Shown: positions 44,405 through 53,001 of the stretch, one piece after another
How the letters are laid out: each line of letters starts with the position of its first letter
How positions within the stretch are numbered: the first letter of the stretch is position 1
NCBI RefSeq assembly: GCF_001444405.1
Contig: NZ_CP013187.1
Coordinates: forward strand, 930,001 to 994,000
Length of the DNA: 64,000 nucleotides
Origin: Pseudoalteromonas phenolica
GTDB lineage: Bacteria; Pseudomonadota; Gammaproteobacteria; Enterobacterales; Alteromonadaceae
Direction of reading: 5' to 3'
The notes under the pieces: generated by a model
Told to the model about the DNA's origin: nothing
The model's input: the letters and a program-made list of their open reading frames with translations, nothing else
Databases searched by the model: none
Translations under genes and position numbers: made by a program

Positions 44405-46495
44405 TTAGAAAGTCACGCTAAACCCAATAGATGGGCGCATTTCAAAGTCATCGGTTTCTTCTTCAATATATAAGTCATTTACTGACTTCACTTTTTTGTA
44501 ATCTAGATCAATGCTACTCACATTGTCTTGGCCGTATGCGTTCATCAGTTCCAGAATAAGCTTACCGTCTAGGCCAAACACGCGTGTTTTACGTTCAAAA
44601 CGTATGTCGAGTCTGTGGTACAGATCGTGACGCTCTGAGAATGGTTCGCCATAAACAGGTAAAAAGCGATTATCGAAGTCAGGGTTTTCTCTCACGCCAA
44701 CAATCGGTGTATAAGCTTGCCCACTGCGTGCCGTAAAATTAAAGCCGCCTTGCCAAAGTTCATTAATTTCGTAGTTAAACACTGCATTGAATACAAAAGG
44801 GGTATCAGCATAGTAATCACGCGTGACATTATTTCTTAAATCCGTACGCTCACTTTTCGCATAACTAAATGCCAGCCAGCCATACCAGTTATCGGTTTTG
44901 TTTTTATTGATCAGAAAGTCAATACCATAGGCTCGGCCTTCAACATCATTGGCATATAGGTTTTGCGCATCAGGCGCGTTATCCGCAATGGCAAGTGGTA
45001 AATCGTCCATGGTTTTGTAATAAGCTTCAACAGACCAAGACCACTCATTTTCAAGTTCTTGTGCGAAACCTAGTGTCGTGTGATTTGCTGATTGTGATTT
45101 CAAATTCGGGTTACCGACTTCAGGCAAAATATAGTCAATGTCTTGCTGACGATTATATTGCCCAAACTTGGCTGTGACGGTACTTGAATCAGATAAGTAA
45201 TAGTTTAAAGCAAGGCGCGGCTGTACAAAGTTTTCATCGGTGAGCTTGTTATGCTGAAATTGCACGCCAGTTTCTGTTTGTAGCTTGTCGTTGATTTGCC
45301 AAACATGGGTGACACCCACAAAACCACTATCAGCACCAGCAGTCTGTTTACCTGAAATACGTTCCCCTTTTTTCAGGTCGCAATCAGGGTCAAGCTCAGT
45401 ACATAGGTATTGGAAGGAGTCATATTTATATGTAGTTTCGTTGTCGTAAAAGCCAACATCGGTCACGAGTCTGTGTTGGTTATTTAAACGGTAATTCAAC
45501 TGCGCTTTTAAGGTGGTTTGTTTTTCTGATTCTTCTTCAAAGTAGCCATTCGTTAAAGTTGCACGTTTGCCATATTCAAGTCGACCAGAATGATCTAAAA
45601 CCCCTAATCCAATTCTGAAGTGATAGTTTTTATTGTAGTGATCCCATAAGATATTTTGGCTGGTGAACTCACGGATAAATCGTGCATCGCCCTGAAATTC
45701 AGGTGTCTTTTGTGCAAGTTCAGCACGTTCATTAAAGCCTGCTGCGGCTGAGTCTTCTGCACCAGTGAAATTAAAAGTTAGGGTATTATTGGCATTGATA
45801 TCCCAGAGCCATTTACCTTGATAATCATGGTCATCGGGCGCATCATTGATTGTTACCCCCGTTAATTCGCCGTCATCATCTTCAAGTTCTTCTCCTTCTG
45901 AGAAAAATAGCGGCAGAGTACTTTTTCGAGCTGAAAAATAAAATGCGGTATTCTCTGTGGCTTGACCTTCAACAAATACACCGGCATTAAACATCGAAAA
46001 ATCTAGGGTAGTGGTAATCGGCTGATATTTAGGGTTGCGTAATGTTACGTCAAACACTGCGCCAGTGGCGTTGCTGTAACCTGCGCCATAACCGGCTGAG
46101 TAAAGCTGGAAATCCTGAATAATATGACGATTAAAAATAGAACTACCAAAGTCATGGAAGATATAGCCTGCAGGCATAAAGTCTACTTCGAAGATATTAT
46201 CACTGGGCGATGAGCCCCTAACTGCGGGCTCGCTCATTGAACCGCCTGCCGCGACAACGCCTGGGAGTGCATAAACGGCTCTTAACGGATCGCCAAGGGC
46301 ACCGGGCATTTCAATCAACTTTTCAGTGTCTTCGGTTATTTCACTGGTGATACTGCTGCGTTTATACAGTACTTCAATGTGCTCCATTTCTTTGTTCTGT
46401 GACTTTTGCTCATCAGCATGAGCTGACAGTGAAATGGCTAAAAATAGCGGTGAAAACTTAAATAGGGTAGTTGAAAATGCGCCGAGCTTGTTCAT
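44405..46495 (-). CDS. TonB-dependent outer-membrane receptor
   Basis: About 696 residues. After a signal peptide ending LSAHA comes a plug domain (LRAVYALPGVVAAGG, then SEPAVRGSSPSDN and the FEVDFMPAGYIFHDFGS stretch) and a beta-barrel that ends SIGFSVTF with the terminal Phe needed for barrel assembly. The N-terminus lacks the carboxypeptidase-like domain often found in this plug group. Start set at the ATG at 46495 with AAGGA just upstream. Substrate unknown. A thioredoxin-like gene lies upstream on the same strand. Confidence 0.88.
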   Translation of the reverse strand: MNKLGAFSTTLFKFSPLFLAISLSAHADEQKSQNKEMEHIEVLYKRSSITSEITEDTEKLIEMPGALGDPLRAVYALPGVVAAGGSMSEPAVRGSSPSDNIFEVDFMPAGYIFHDFGSSIFNRHIIQDFQLYSAGYGAGYSNATGAVFDVTLRNPKYQPITTTLDFSMFNAGVFVEGQATENTAFYFSARKSTLPLFFSEGEELEDDDGELTGVTINDAPDDHDYQGKWLWDINANNTLTFNFTGAEDSAAAGFNERAELAQKTPEFQGDARFIREFTSQNILWDHYNKNYHFRIGLGVLDHSGRLEYGKRATLTNGYFEEESEKQTTLKAQLNYRLNNQHRLVTDVGFYDNETTYKYDSFQYLCTELDPDCDLKKGERISGKQTAGADSGFVGVTHVWQINDKLQTETGVQFQHNKLTDENFVQPRLALNYYLSDSSTVTAKFGQYNRQQDIDYILPEVGNPNLKSQSANHTTLGFAQELENEWSWSVEAYYKTMDDLPLAIADNAPDAQNLYANDVEGRAYGIDFLINKNKTDNWYGWLAFSYAKSERTDLRNNVTRDYYADTPFVFNAVFNYEINELWQGGFNFTARSGQAYTPIVGVRENPDFDNRFLPVYGEPFSERHDLYHRLDIRFERKTRVFGLDGKLILELMNAYGQDNVSSIDLDYKKVKSVNDLYIEEETDDFEMRPSIGFSVTF

Positions 46496-46576
46496 TTGGA
46501 GTCCTTGTTGCAAGCTGAGTTTGTATATGTTGGCGACTAGTTTAAGGAGATAAGTTGTAAGTGTGTTGCGGGTTTA

Positions 46577-46610
46577 GGTAAGAAAGTGTAGAAGTGCGTC
46601 TACACTTTCT
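46577..46610. other. Perfect 14-base inverted repeat upstream of the receptor gene
   Basis: TAAGAAAGTGTAGA and TCTACACTTTCTTA pair exactly around a six-base AGTGCG loop. It lies between the TlpA-like gene stop (46639) and the receptor start (46495). It has no T run on the minus strand, so it may end tlpA transcription with help or be an operator or leader hairpin for the receptor gene. Confidence 0.65.
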
Positions 46611-46638
46611 TACAAAAGCATTCTCTTAAAAAATATAT

Positions 46639-47124
46639 TTACAAACGCGCTCTTAAGCCAAGCTCTGTCGAATACCCAACTGAACGTTCAGTTATTTTTA
46701 GATTCTCATCAATCACATAGTAAGTCGGATAGGCTTTCACCTTAAAGTTGGCCGCAATTTGGTGATTACCCATCAGCACTGGCATGCTGAGGTCTAAATC
46801 TTGTGTGAAGGCTTCAACTGCTTCTTTTGAGTCATAATCTAGTGCAATGGCAACGGCATTGAGTTTTTGTTGTTCATGAAGCTTATCTAAGTTTGGCATG
46901 CTGAACTTACAAATGCTGCACCAAGGTGCAAAGAAGTAAACCACAGTTTGCTGACCAGCGAGTTCACTTAAACTGATCTGTTTTTGCTCATTTTCGAGTG
47001 TGGGTAATGAGAAGTATGGTGCGAGTTGCTCACCATTATCAGCTAACATACCTAGCTCTTGGTATGCAGTGACGGCAATAAATATTATGGCAAAAACGGC
47101 TAATTGAAGTACTTTTTTTATCAT
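46639..47124 (-). CDS. TlpA-like thioredoxin-fold protein
   Basis: A 161-residue exported redoxin. An N-terminal hydrophobic segment (residues 4-20) anchors or exports it. The thioredoxin-like fold follows with APYFSLPTLENEQKQISL near 35 and the active site FFAPWCSICKFSMPNL near 69 (CSIC). The C-terminal AYPTYYVIDENLKI supplies the cis-Pro. Likely periplasmic thiol reduction or oxidation. Followed by the inverted repeat and the receptor gene, perhaps one unit. Confidence 0.82.
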   Translation of the reverse strand: MIKKVLQLAVFAIIFIAVTAYQELGMLADNGEQLAPYFSLPTLENEQKQISLSELAGQQTVVYFFAPWCSICKFSMPNLDKLHEQQKLNAVAIALDYDSKEAVEAFTQDLDLSMPVLMGNHQIAANFKVKAYPTYYVIDENLKITERSVGYSTELGLRARL

Positions 47125-47254
47125 TAGAGAAATATATTGGTCCTTACTAACTTAATAGACCCGACGTTAACACCGAAAATTACAGATAGAAACTGAAAAC
47201 ATGTTTCTATCTGTTTCAATGGCTAAAATCCCGCATATTTCATTTTACAGAATG

Positions 47255-48964
47255 CTACTCACCTAAATAACGTTTGGCCTTTTGAGGTTTTATTTTCTCT
47301 AAATCAACCAACACGAGCCCATCAATACAATTACTAAAGTCGGGGTCGACGCTAAAACACAGGAAGTTCACGCCGCCGTCTTCGCACAATTCTGTATATT
47401 GTTTAAATAACGTAGGCACTTGAGCGTCCATATTGGCAAGAATATGCTTAAGCTCGCTAAAATCTGCTTTGATATTATTACCTAAAAATAGCTTCTTATA
47501 ATTCTCTTGTTGAACGCTGTCTAAACGATATTTGTGTTTAGCAATAGCATGTTCGGGTAAATGGCCAAAATAGTGCTGATAGTGATATACCAGCATGGCT
47601 TTGGCTTCTTCAGGCAAGGCATTCGATAGGCTCACCGCACCAAATAAATAACGGTGTTCAGGGTAACGTTTTACAAATGCACCTATGCCATACCAAAGGT
47701 AATCTAAGCTTTTTCGCCCCCAGTATTTAGGTTGCACAAAGCTGCGGCCAAGCTCCAATCCGTGCTCAAAGTATGGCTGCATTTTATCGCTGTAATCTAC
47801 TAAGGTATCTGTGTACAAGCCCTCGCGACCTTGCTGATCGAGTACTTTTTTAGCACTGGCAAGACGATACGCGCCAACTAACTCGAGCTGATTAGGATCC
47901 CATAAAATAAGATGGGTGTAATGCATGTCATATTTATCTATGTCTCTACGTTTGCCAGTCCCTTCACCAACAGCTCTAAATGCATGCTCACGTAATCTAC
48001 CTAACTCTCTAAAAATGACTGAGCTACCCGTGTAATGATAAAGATAAATTTGCATACCATCTTGCGTTTCGCCAATACGCTCACAGGCCTCTAGGGCGCT
48101 CTTTAAGGCTTTTTTACACTCTGGAGGCGCAACTGGTGTTTGTGTGGTGAGTGGCAGTGATTTTTTAGAACCAATACGATAAAGCTGTTTGCGTATAAGA
48201 GCGACCATCTCTTTATCTTTGACATTATTGTGCAGGTAAGACTCAGGCGGTATGCATGCACCGATTTCGAACTCTAAAAATTTTTGGCGCTGTTTAAACA
48301 TTTCTTTAACCAATAGCAGGCTGGCTAGAGGCTTGTAGATCATGGAAGTACCATAAAATAAAGGGCTATTTTTGGCTTTGATATGAATTGGCAAAATAGG
48401 GCAGTTAGCTCGTTTAGCCATTCTTAAAAAGCCACTATTCCACTTACAATCTTTGACGCCTGTGGGGCTTAATCGAGAGACTTCGCCAGCAGGAAAGATC
48501 AATAAAGCGCCACCTTGTTTGAGGTGTTTATGGATGTTGCTGAGTTCTTGTTTACGACTTGTGCCAGATAAATTATCAACTGGGAGTAATAAAGAGTGCA
48601 TGGGGGTTAGCGACATCAGCATCCGATTTGCAACTACTTTTAAATCGCCTCGTACCTTGCTGATAAGTTTAACTAGAGCGAGCGCATCTAAAGAACCGAT
48701 AGGGTGATTTGCGACTATCACAACAGAGCCTTCGCTCGGTATATGCTCAAGTTGCTTGGTGGTATAACGGGCATCAAATTCAAGTTCGTCTAGTACTTGC
48801 TCGACAAACTCTAATCCTTGCAAGTGCGGGTAGGTATCTGCAAACGCCACAAATTCTTGCTCATGAAGTAAATAACCTAAGCCTTTTTTTACTAATCCTT
48901 TTACTTTTGGGGACTTTTCTAGCTGGGGTAAATTTGCTTCGATAACCTTATCGACACTGATCAT
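47255..48964 (-). CDS. Bifunctional acyltransferase, OlsF-like (PlsC-type plus OlsB-type domains)
   Basis: About 569 residues with two parts. Residues 60-250 form a PlsC-like O-acyltransferase: the catalytic VANHPIGSLDALALV motif (HxxxxD variant) near 84 and FPAGEVSRLSPTG near 155. From about 300 it is an OlsB/GNAT-like N-acyltransferase: FRELGRLREHAFRAVGEGTGKR near 320, LVGAYRLA near 365 and ELGRSFVQPKYWGRKSLDYL near 400. This two-domain order is that of OlsF, which makes ornithine lipids: the C-terminal domain acylates ornithine and the N-terminal domain adds the second acyl chain. I use the ATG at 48964 over an in-frame codon at 49027. The amino-acid used is not proven here. Confidence 0.85.
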   Translation of the reverse strand: MISVDKVIEANLPQLEKSPKVKGLVKKGLGYLLHEQEFVAFADTYPHLQGLEFVEQVLDELEFDARYTTKQLEHIPSEGSVVIVANHPIGSLDALALVKLISKVRGDLKVVANRMLMSLTPMHSLLLPVDNLSGTSRKQELSNIHKHLKQGGALLIFPAGEVSRLSPTGVKDCKWNSGFLRMAKRANCPILPIHIKAKNSPLFYGTSMIYKPLASLLLVKEMFKQRQKFLEFEIGACIPPESYLHNNVKDKEMVALIRKQLYRIGSKKSLPLTTQTPVAPPECKKALKSALEACERIGETQDGMQIYLYHYTGSSVIFRELGRLREHAFRAVGEGTGKRRDIDKYDMHYTHLILWDPNQLELVGAYRLASAKKVLDQQGREGLYTDTLVDYSDKMQPYFEHGLELGRSFVQPKYWGRKSLDYLWYGIGAFVKRYPEHRYLFGAVSLSNALPEEAKAMLVYHYQHYFGHLPEHAIAKHKYRLDSVQQENYKKLFLGNNIKADFSELKHILANMDAQVPTLFKQYTELCEDGGVNFLCFSVDPDFSNCIDGLVLVDLEKIKPQKAKRYLGE

Positions 48965-49144
48965 AGTAAATCTCAACTCTAAGTGTTTTTTGTAGGTTAA
49001 AAACAATGTGTGACAAGGCTGTTGCAAATTTACGGTGCTTTTATGACAACCGACATTGTTTTATGTTTCTAATAAATCCCTTACTTGAGTCTTAATTGTT
49101 AGGCCAATATGATGACCAACAAATTGCTTTATTAGGAATACCAA

Positions 49145-50065
49145 ATGTCAGTTTTAGTCTGTGTCACAGGTCGTAATAACGACAAACTCCTTGCTGAACT
49201 CAGCGCACAGTTACCCAATGTTAAAATATATGAGTGGCCGCACTGCGAAAACTTAGCAGAAATCGAATTTGTATTGGCTTGGAAAGCGCCAGAATCGCTT
49301 TGGGACCAGTTACCAAATTTAAAAGTGGTGCAGAGCTATGGTGCGGGGGTTGATGCGATTGACTTAAATCTTATTCCGGAACATGTTCAAGTCACTCGTA
49401 TTGTAGATACACAATTGGCAGAAGATATGGCTGAATATGTCTTAGCCCATACTTTGGCGCACAAGCTCCGTATTAAAGAGTACCTAATAAAACAGCAGCA
49501 AGGGCAATGGAAGCCAAAGCGAGCGCATTCTACTCAGCATGTGGGCATTTTAGGTATGGGAGAGTTAGGACTAAGTGTTGCGAACAAGCTGACTAATAAT
49601 AACTTTAGGGTCAGCGGATGGTCTCGTTCTGAAAAGCAAATAGAGCACATTTGTCATTTCCATGGTGACGCTCAGCTATCTGATTTTCTTAAAGAGCTTG
49701 ATGTATTGGTGTGTTTATTACCTTTAACTGCACAGACAGAAGAAATTTTGAATTTAGATTTGTTTAAGCTGTTACCAAATAATAGCCTGCTAATTAATGT
49801 TGCTAGAGGTAAGCATTTAAATGAATCTGATTTACTAACAGCCCTTGAACAAGACGAAATTGCAGCTGCAGTATTAGATGTATTTACCGAAGAGCCCTTA
49901 CCTAAATCGCATGCATTTTGGTCTCATCCCAAAATAACCATTACACCACATTGTGCGGCTTTAACTCAGCTCAAAACGGTTTGTGAACAAATTGCAGATA
50001 ATGTCAAAGCACAACAGGCAAACACACAATTAAGTAATTTGGTGTGCAAACAAAAAGGGTATTAA
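49145..50065 (+). CDS. D-2-hydroxyacid dehydrogenase (GhrA-like)
   Basis: A 306-residue NAD(P)-dependent dehydrogenase, reducing 2-keto acids such as glyoxylate or hydroxypyruvate. The dinucleotide-binding motif is GILGMGELGLSVANKL near residue 135. The catalytic Arg lies in LLINVARGKHLNESDLL near 218, and VLDVFTEEPLPKSHAFW with the catalytic Glu and TPHCAAL with the His follow. It is a single gene, most similar to GhrA-type proteins by layout. Exact substrate unknown. Confidence 0.85.
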   Translation: MSVLVCVTGRNNDKLLAELSAQLPNVKIYEWPHCENLAEIEFVLAWKAPESLWDQLPNLKVVQSYGAGVDAIDLNLIPEHVQVTRIVDTQLAEDMAEYVLAHTLAHKLRIKEYLIKQQQGQWKPKRAHSTQHVGILGMGELGLSVANKLTNNNFRVSGWSRSEKQIEHICHFHGDAQLSDFLKELDVLVCLLPLTAQTEEILNLDLFKLLPNNSLLINVARGKHLNESDLLTALEQDEIAAAVLDVFTEEPLPKSHAFWSHPKITITPHCAALTQLKTVCEQIADNVKAQQANTQLSNLVCKQKGY

Positions 50066-50205
50066 AAGGTAGGAAATAAGTATTGGAAAGTATAGAGCAG
50101 ATTTATTCTCTCATGCCTTTCACTTACTGTATAAAAAAACACCTTGTGTGATTTTTATACTTTCAGTAGTTTAGATAAAAAAATAATAATAAACAGGGTA
50201 ATACA

Positions 50206-50352
50206 ATGCGTGACAGCCAAGGTGGAGTAAAATTTTCTTTCGTTTTTATCTCAGTCATTCTTTTGGCAATTTCGGCATGGTTTACTCAAGCTAAAGCGAC
50301 AGAGCTGCCGGAGTATGGTAACTGTGTCGCTCATGAGGAGGTCAACGCTTAG
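50206..50352 (+). CDS. Small membrane or exported protein, 48 residues
   Basis: The frame from the ATG at 50206 to TAG at 50352 encodes a 48-residue protein: MRDSQGGVKFSFVFISV, then a hydrophobic stretch through ILLAISAWF, and a polar C-terminus with a single Cys. An AGGG-containing stretch lies upstream. The N-terminus looks like a signal or anchor (residues 9-27). Its last 11 bases overlap the end of the convergent smrA. It was found by eye and is not a match to any family I know. Two checks would help: conservation in close relatives and peptide detection. Confidence 0.5.
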   Translation: MRDSQGGVKFSFVFISVILLAISAWFTQAKATELPEYGNCVAHEEVNA

Positions 50353-50923
50353 CGTGTTGCTCTCTGTTCTCTAACTTTTTCTCATCACTTTTAGTTAATA
50401 GTACATAGGTGGAGCCAGAACCACCGTGACATTTTAACGCACTGTGAAATGCTAAGACGATAGGCATTTCTTGTAACCACTTATTAGTATAGCTTTTTAA
50501 AATGGCTGGGTGCGGTTTGCTGTTTAAACCAATGCCATGTCTTATCAGCAAGACACGAATACTTCTTTGCTGACAATCGGTAATAAAATCAAAGAGCGTT
50601 TTTCTGGCTTCTCGAAAAGTTTTGCCATGTAAGTCTAATGTGGCATCGATTTGATATTTGCCTAAGCGCAGATTTTTAAACACACCATGTTGTACGCCAC
50701 TTTTCTTAAAGCTCAGCAAATCATGCGGATCAAGTAAATCTACGTATTCGGTGGAAAGATAATTTGCATCAAACTCTAACTCTTGCTCTGCGGCTTTACG
50801 CTTCTCAAGTTGGCTAAGAGTAGGAGAGTTCTTTTTCTTTTGTAGCTCTATTTGATTGTCTTTGGCTAGCGGGGTGACATCACCCATTGAAGCCATAAAC
50901 AATTCTTCATCTGTCATCGCCAT
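50342..50923 (-). CDS. smrA: DNA endonuclease SmrA (Smr domain)
   Basis: A 193-residue protein. An N-terminal region (LFMASMGDVTPLAKD, then LLSFKKSGVQHGVFKNLRLGKY) leads to the Smr domain with ATLDLHGKTFREARKTLFDF near 107, VLLIRHGIGLNSKPH near 138 and HGGSGSTYVLL near 172. The order, the DLHG element and the HGGSG end match E. coli SmrA (YdaL). It is a putative nicking nuclease. The 3' end overlaps a small gene on the other strand. Confidence 0.85.
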   Translation of the reverse strand: MAMTDEELFMASMGDVTPLAKDNQIELQKKKNSPTLSQLEKRKAAEQELEFDANYLSTEYVDLLDPHDLLSFKKSGVQHGVFKNLRLGKYQIDATLDLHGKTFREARKTLFDFITDCQQRSIRVLLIRHGIGLNSKPHPAILKSYTNKWLQEMPIVLAFHSALKCHGGSGSTYVLLTKSDEKKLENREQHAKR

Positions 50924-51022
50924 ACGTCACCTCAGCTTTAGCATTGAAGATATGGCGATGATTCTAGCCTAGCCTAAAGGAATTGGCTACAAAGAGAATT
51001 AAAAGGCTAGGTTAATAATATG

Positions 51023-51271
51023 TTAGTCGGTATGACTCAATTTAAGTTGTCCGAAAGTGTACACTTTGAATAGATAAAATGTATTAATCATTATCAGACT
51101 TAAATTAGACACCACACTGGTACTCATCAGATCAAAACTAAACGATAAAAATAACAAGCTACATGCGGCCAATGCGGCAACGCGTAAAGTAGTTAAGTGA
51201 TTGATAAAAAAGGCTCCAGCACCTAAAAGTAGAAGCACAATATTTAACAACAAGTCGAGCTCGTTTGGCAT
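51023..51271 (-). CDS. Small membrane protein, 82 residues, unknown
   Basis: An 82-residue protein with three hydrophobic segments (about 6-23, 28-46, 52-70). I do not recognise a family; a YgjV-like or similar small membrane protein is possible. The minus-strand ATG lies 100 bases beyond the next gene's stop and 99 bases before the smrA start. Confidence 0.5.
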   Translation of the reverse strand: MPNELDLLLNIVLLLLGAGAFFINHLTTLRVAALAACSLLFLSFSFDLMSTSVVSNLSLIMINTFYLFKVYTFGQLKLSHTD

Positions 51272-51371
51272 GGTCTGTTTGGGTTCCTGTGGTTGGTTAA
51301 AGGAGCGCCATTATGGTGTTAGTTTGACCACGCTTCAAACGAGTATTTTTATAGTTTTCAGATTAGTTATT

Positions 51372-51833
51372 CTAATTCGAAATGAGCACCTTTAAAGCGC
51401 TAAAGAAACCTTCTTTTTTGATGATTTGATACTTTTGGCAAGTATCAGGGTCGTGCTTATTTATACACAAATAGAGTGTGTTTTTATCTAGCGCAGGTCT
51501 TGGATGCAATGATGAATCAAATATGACAGGGTCAAGACCTGGCAGGGCTGACCAATAGACACTAGTAGCAACCACTCCAAGTTTTTCATAAGTAATCAAT
51601 TGTGGTTTAGGAAAAACAATAATTAATAATGCAATAATGCCAAAAGTTATCCAGCGTTTGATGCCTTTTTGTTTTGGGGGGGTATTGAGTTGGGGTTGGG
51701 CTAATTGTGCTTGTGCCATTGCGGCTCTTTGTTGTTGTGGAGAGATACGTTTTTTCTTTTGACTACTTTGTCGCTTTTTTTGCTGTGGATTAACTTGCCC
51801 TAATAAAGATTGTTTTTTTGATTGATTAGACAT
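51372..51833 (-). CDS. Membrane protein with basic, Gln/Lys-rich N-terminus
   Basis: A 153-residue protein I do not recognise. The first 60 residues are very rich in Lys, Gln, Arg and Ala (about 18 Lys/Arg) and look cytoplasmic and disordered. One hydrophobic helix follows at about 64-80 (WITFGIIALLIIVFP), then a periplasmic segment with three Cys. Single-pass, N-in topology is predicted from the charge. A role at nucleic acid or membrane lipid surfaces is only a guess. Confidence 0.55.
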   Translation of the reverse strand: MSNQSKKQSLLGQVNPQQKKRQSSQKKKRISPQQQRAAMAQAQLAQPQLNTPPKQKGIKRWITFGIIALLIIVFPKPQLITYEKLGVVATSVYWSALPGLDPVIFDSSLHPRPALDKNTLYLCINKHDPDTCQKYQIIKKEGFFSALKVLISN

Positions 51834-51926
51834 TCGTTTTGTAGCCTTTTATTTGCATGTCTCTATAATGATTCTATGATTTAATCATAGCCTAAATTTA
51901 TTCGGCAGCATATGGAAAGGATGATT

Positions 51927-52310
51927 ATGGATCAACAGATCTCAATACTTATAGTGGATGACGTGGGCACAGTTCGCAGTTTCTTACATCAAACATTGAT
52001 GCACCTGGGCATAGACCATGTGAGAGAAGCCTCTACTGCGACACAATGCATTACCGCATGCGAAGAGCAACATTTTGATATTGTGTTTTTAGACATCGAA
52101 TTACCTGACGGTGACGGTAAAGAGCTGATCGCGGAGATTAATAAAATTAACGAAAATATTAATGTTGTAATGGTATCTGCCCATTCAACAGTTGATAATG
52201 TTAAAGATGCGATTGAAAGAGGGGCAAAAGGGTTTGTGGTTAAACCGTTTTCGCCGAAGAAGATCGCAGCGATGCTGAAGAAGTTTTATCCTGAATTGGA
52301 GCTTTATTAA
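51927..52310 (+). CDS. Stand-alone receiver-domain response regulator
   Basis: About 127 residues with a receiver domain and no output domain (CheY-like). VDDVGT at the start, the phosphoacceptor in IVFLDIELPDGDG near 54, VSAHS near 84 and GFVVKPFSPKK with the conserved Lys near 106. I use the ATG at 51927 (AAGGATG upstream); in-frame ATGs at 51912 and 51921 also exist. No kinase is adjacent. It may act through protein contacts. Confidence 0.85.
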   Translation: MDQQISILIVDDVGTVRSFLHQTLMHLGIDHVREASTATQCITACEEQHFDIVFLDIELPDGDGKELIAEINKINENINVVMVSAHSTVDNVKDAIERGAKGFVVKPFSPKKIAAMLKKFYPELELY

Positions 52311-52342
52311 TATAAAGCTTCTTATTTCCTTTCTTTAAGGCA

Positions 52343-52373
52343 AAAAAAAACCGACTTAAAAGTCGGTTTTTTC
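52343..52373. terminator. Bidirectional intrinsic terminator
   Basis: AAAAACCGACT and AGTCGGTTTTT pair around TAAA, with A and T runs, between the convergent receiver gene and rpsT. Confidence 0.9.
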
Positions 52374-52386
52374 ATTCAAAAACAAA

Positions 52387-52647
52387 TTATAGTGCTTTGA
52401 TTTTAGCAGCTAAACGGCTCTTATGACGAGCAGCTTTGTTTTTGTGGATAAGACCTTTAGTTGCGTAACGGTCTAAAACTGGAGTTACAGCAGCGAAAGC
52501 TACAGTTGCAGCCTCTTTGTCGCCAGCTTCAATAGCAGCTACAGTTTTCTTGAATAGAGTACGCATCATAGAACGACGGCTTGCGTTGTGCTTACGACGC
52601 TTTTCGCTAGTAATAGCGCGTTTTTTTGCAGACTTGATGTTAGCCAA
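52387..52647 (-). CDS. rpsT: 30S ribosomal protein S20
   Basis: An 86-residue basic protein. MANIKSAKKRAITSEKRRKH and RSMMRTLFKKTVAAIEAGD match bacterial S20, with the C-terminal GLIHKNKAARHKSRLAAKIK. Length is the usual one. AGGAGC precedes the ATG. Binds 16S rRNA in the small subunit. rpsT is divergent from murJ, as in many gammaproteobacteria. Confidence 0.97.
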   Translation of the reverse strand: MANIKSAKKRAITSEKRRKHNASRRSMMRTLFKKTVAAIEAGDKEAATVAFAAVTPVLDRYATKGLIHKNKAARHKSRLAAKIKAL

Positions 52648-53001
52648 GGTTTGCTCCTAACAATCTTAAAATAAGCTTAATTTAAAGGCCGAGGAATATG
52701 CCTGTTTTATTCTCAAAAGTCAATAAAAAATGACCACCCAGCCTTTTCCATTTGGGTCATATTGGCCTGAATGTACTAAAACCATGGTTTTAAGTTGCAT
52801 AGCGCTAGTTGCAACAGGCACAGAATCAACAAAACCATAACACCTTATAGCTTTGTGATTGTTGCGAGCGATTGTATCAAATCTATAACTCGACACCTAG
52901 TATTAAACGAAAGATATTTATAAATAGTCACATGTTGACGTTCAATGGGGGCATAAGTCTGTGGCATAATCTGTCAGTTATATGTTTTTGGGAGTAAATT
53001 T
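52648..53001. other. Divergent intergenic region between rpsT and murJ
   Basis: 354 bases without a gene. It should carry the rpsT promoter and leader on one side and the murJ promoter on the other. I see a plausible extended -10 for murJ but no further structure with confidence, and no sequence of either repeat family. Confidence 0.5.
52962..52970 (+). promoter_or_regulatory. Extended -10 promoter candidate of murJ
   Basis: TGGCATAAT (TGn plus a near-consensus -10 hexamer) lies 31 bases before the GTG start of murJ. A TTGACG at 52935 lies 24 bases upstream of the hexamer, too far for a standard -35. Confidence 0.45.

Noticed and set aside
52935..52940. TTGACG as the -35 of murJ
   Set aside because: The spacing to the -10 candidate is 24 bases, too long for a normal promoter.
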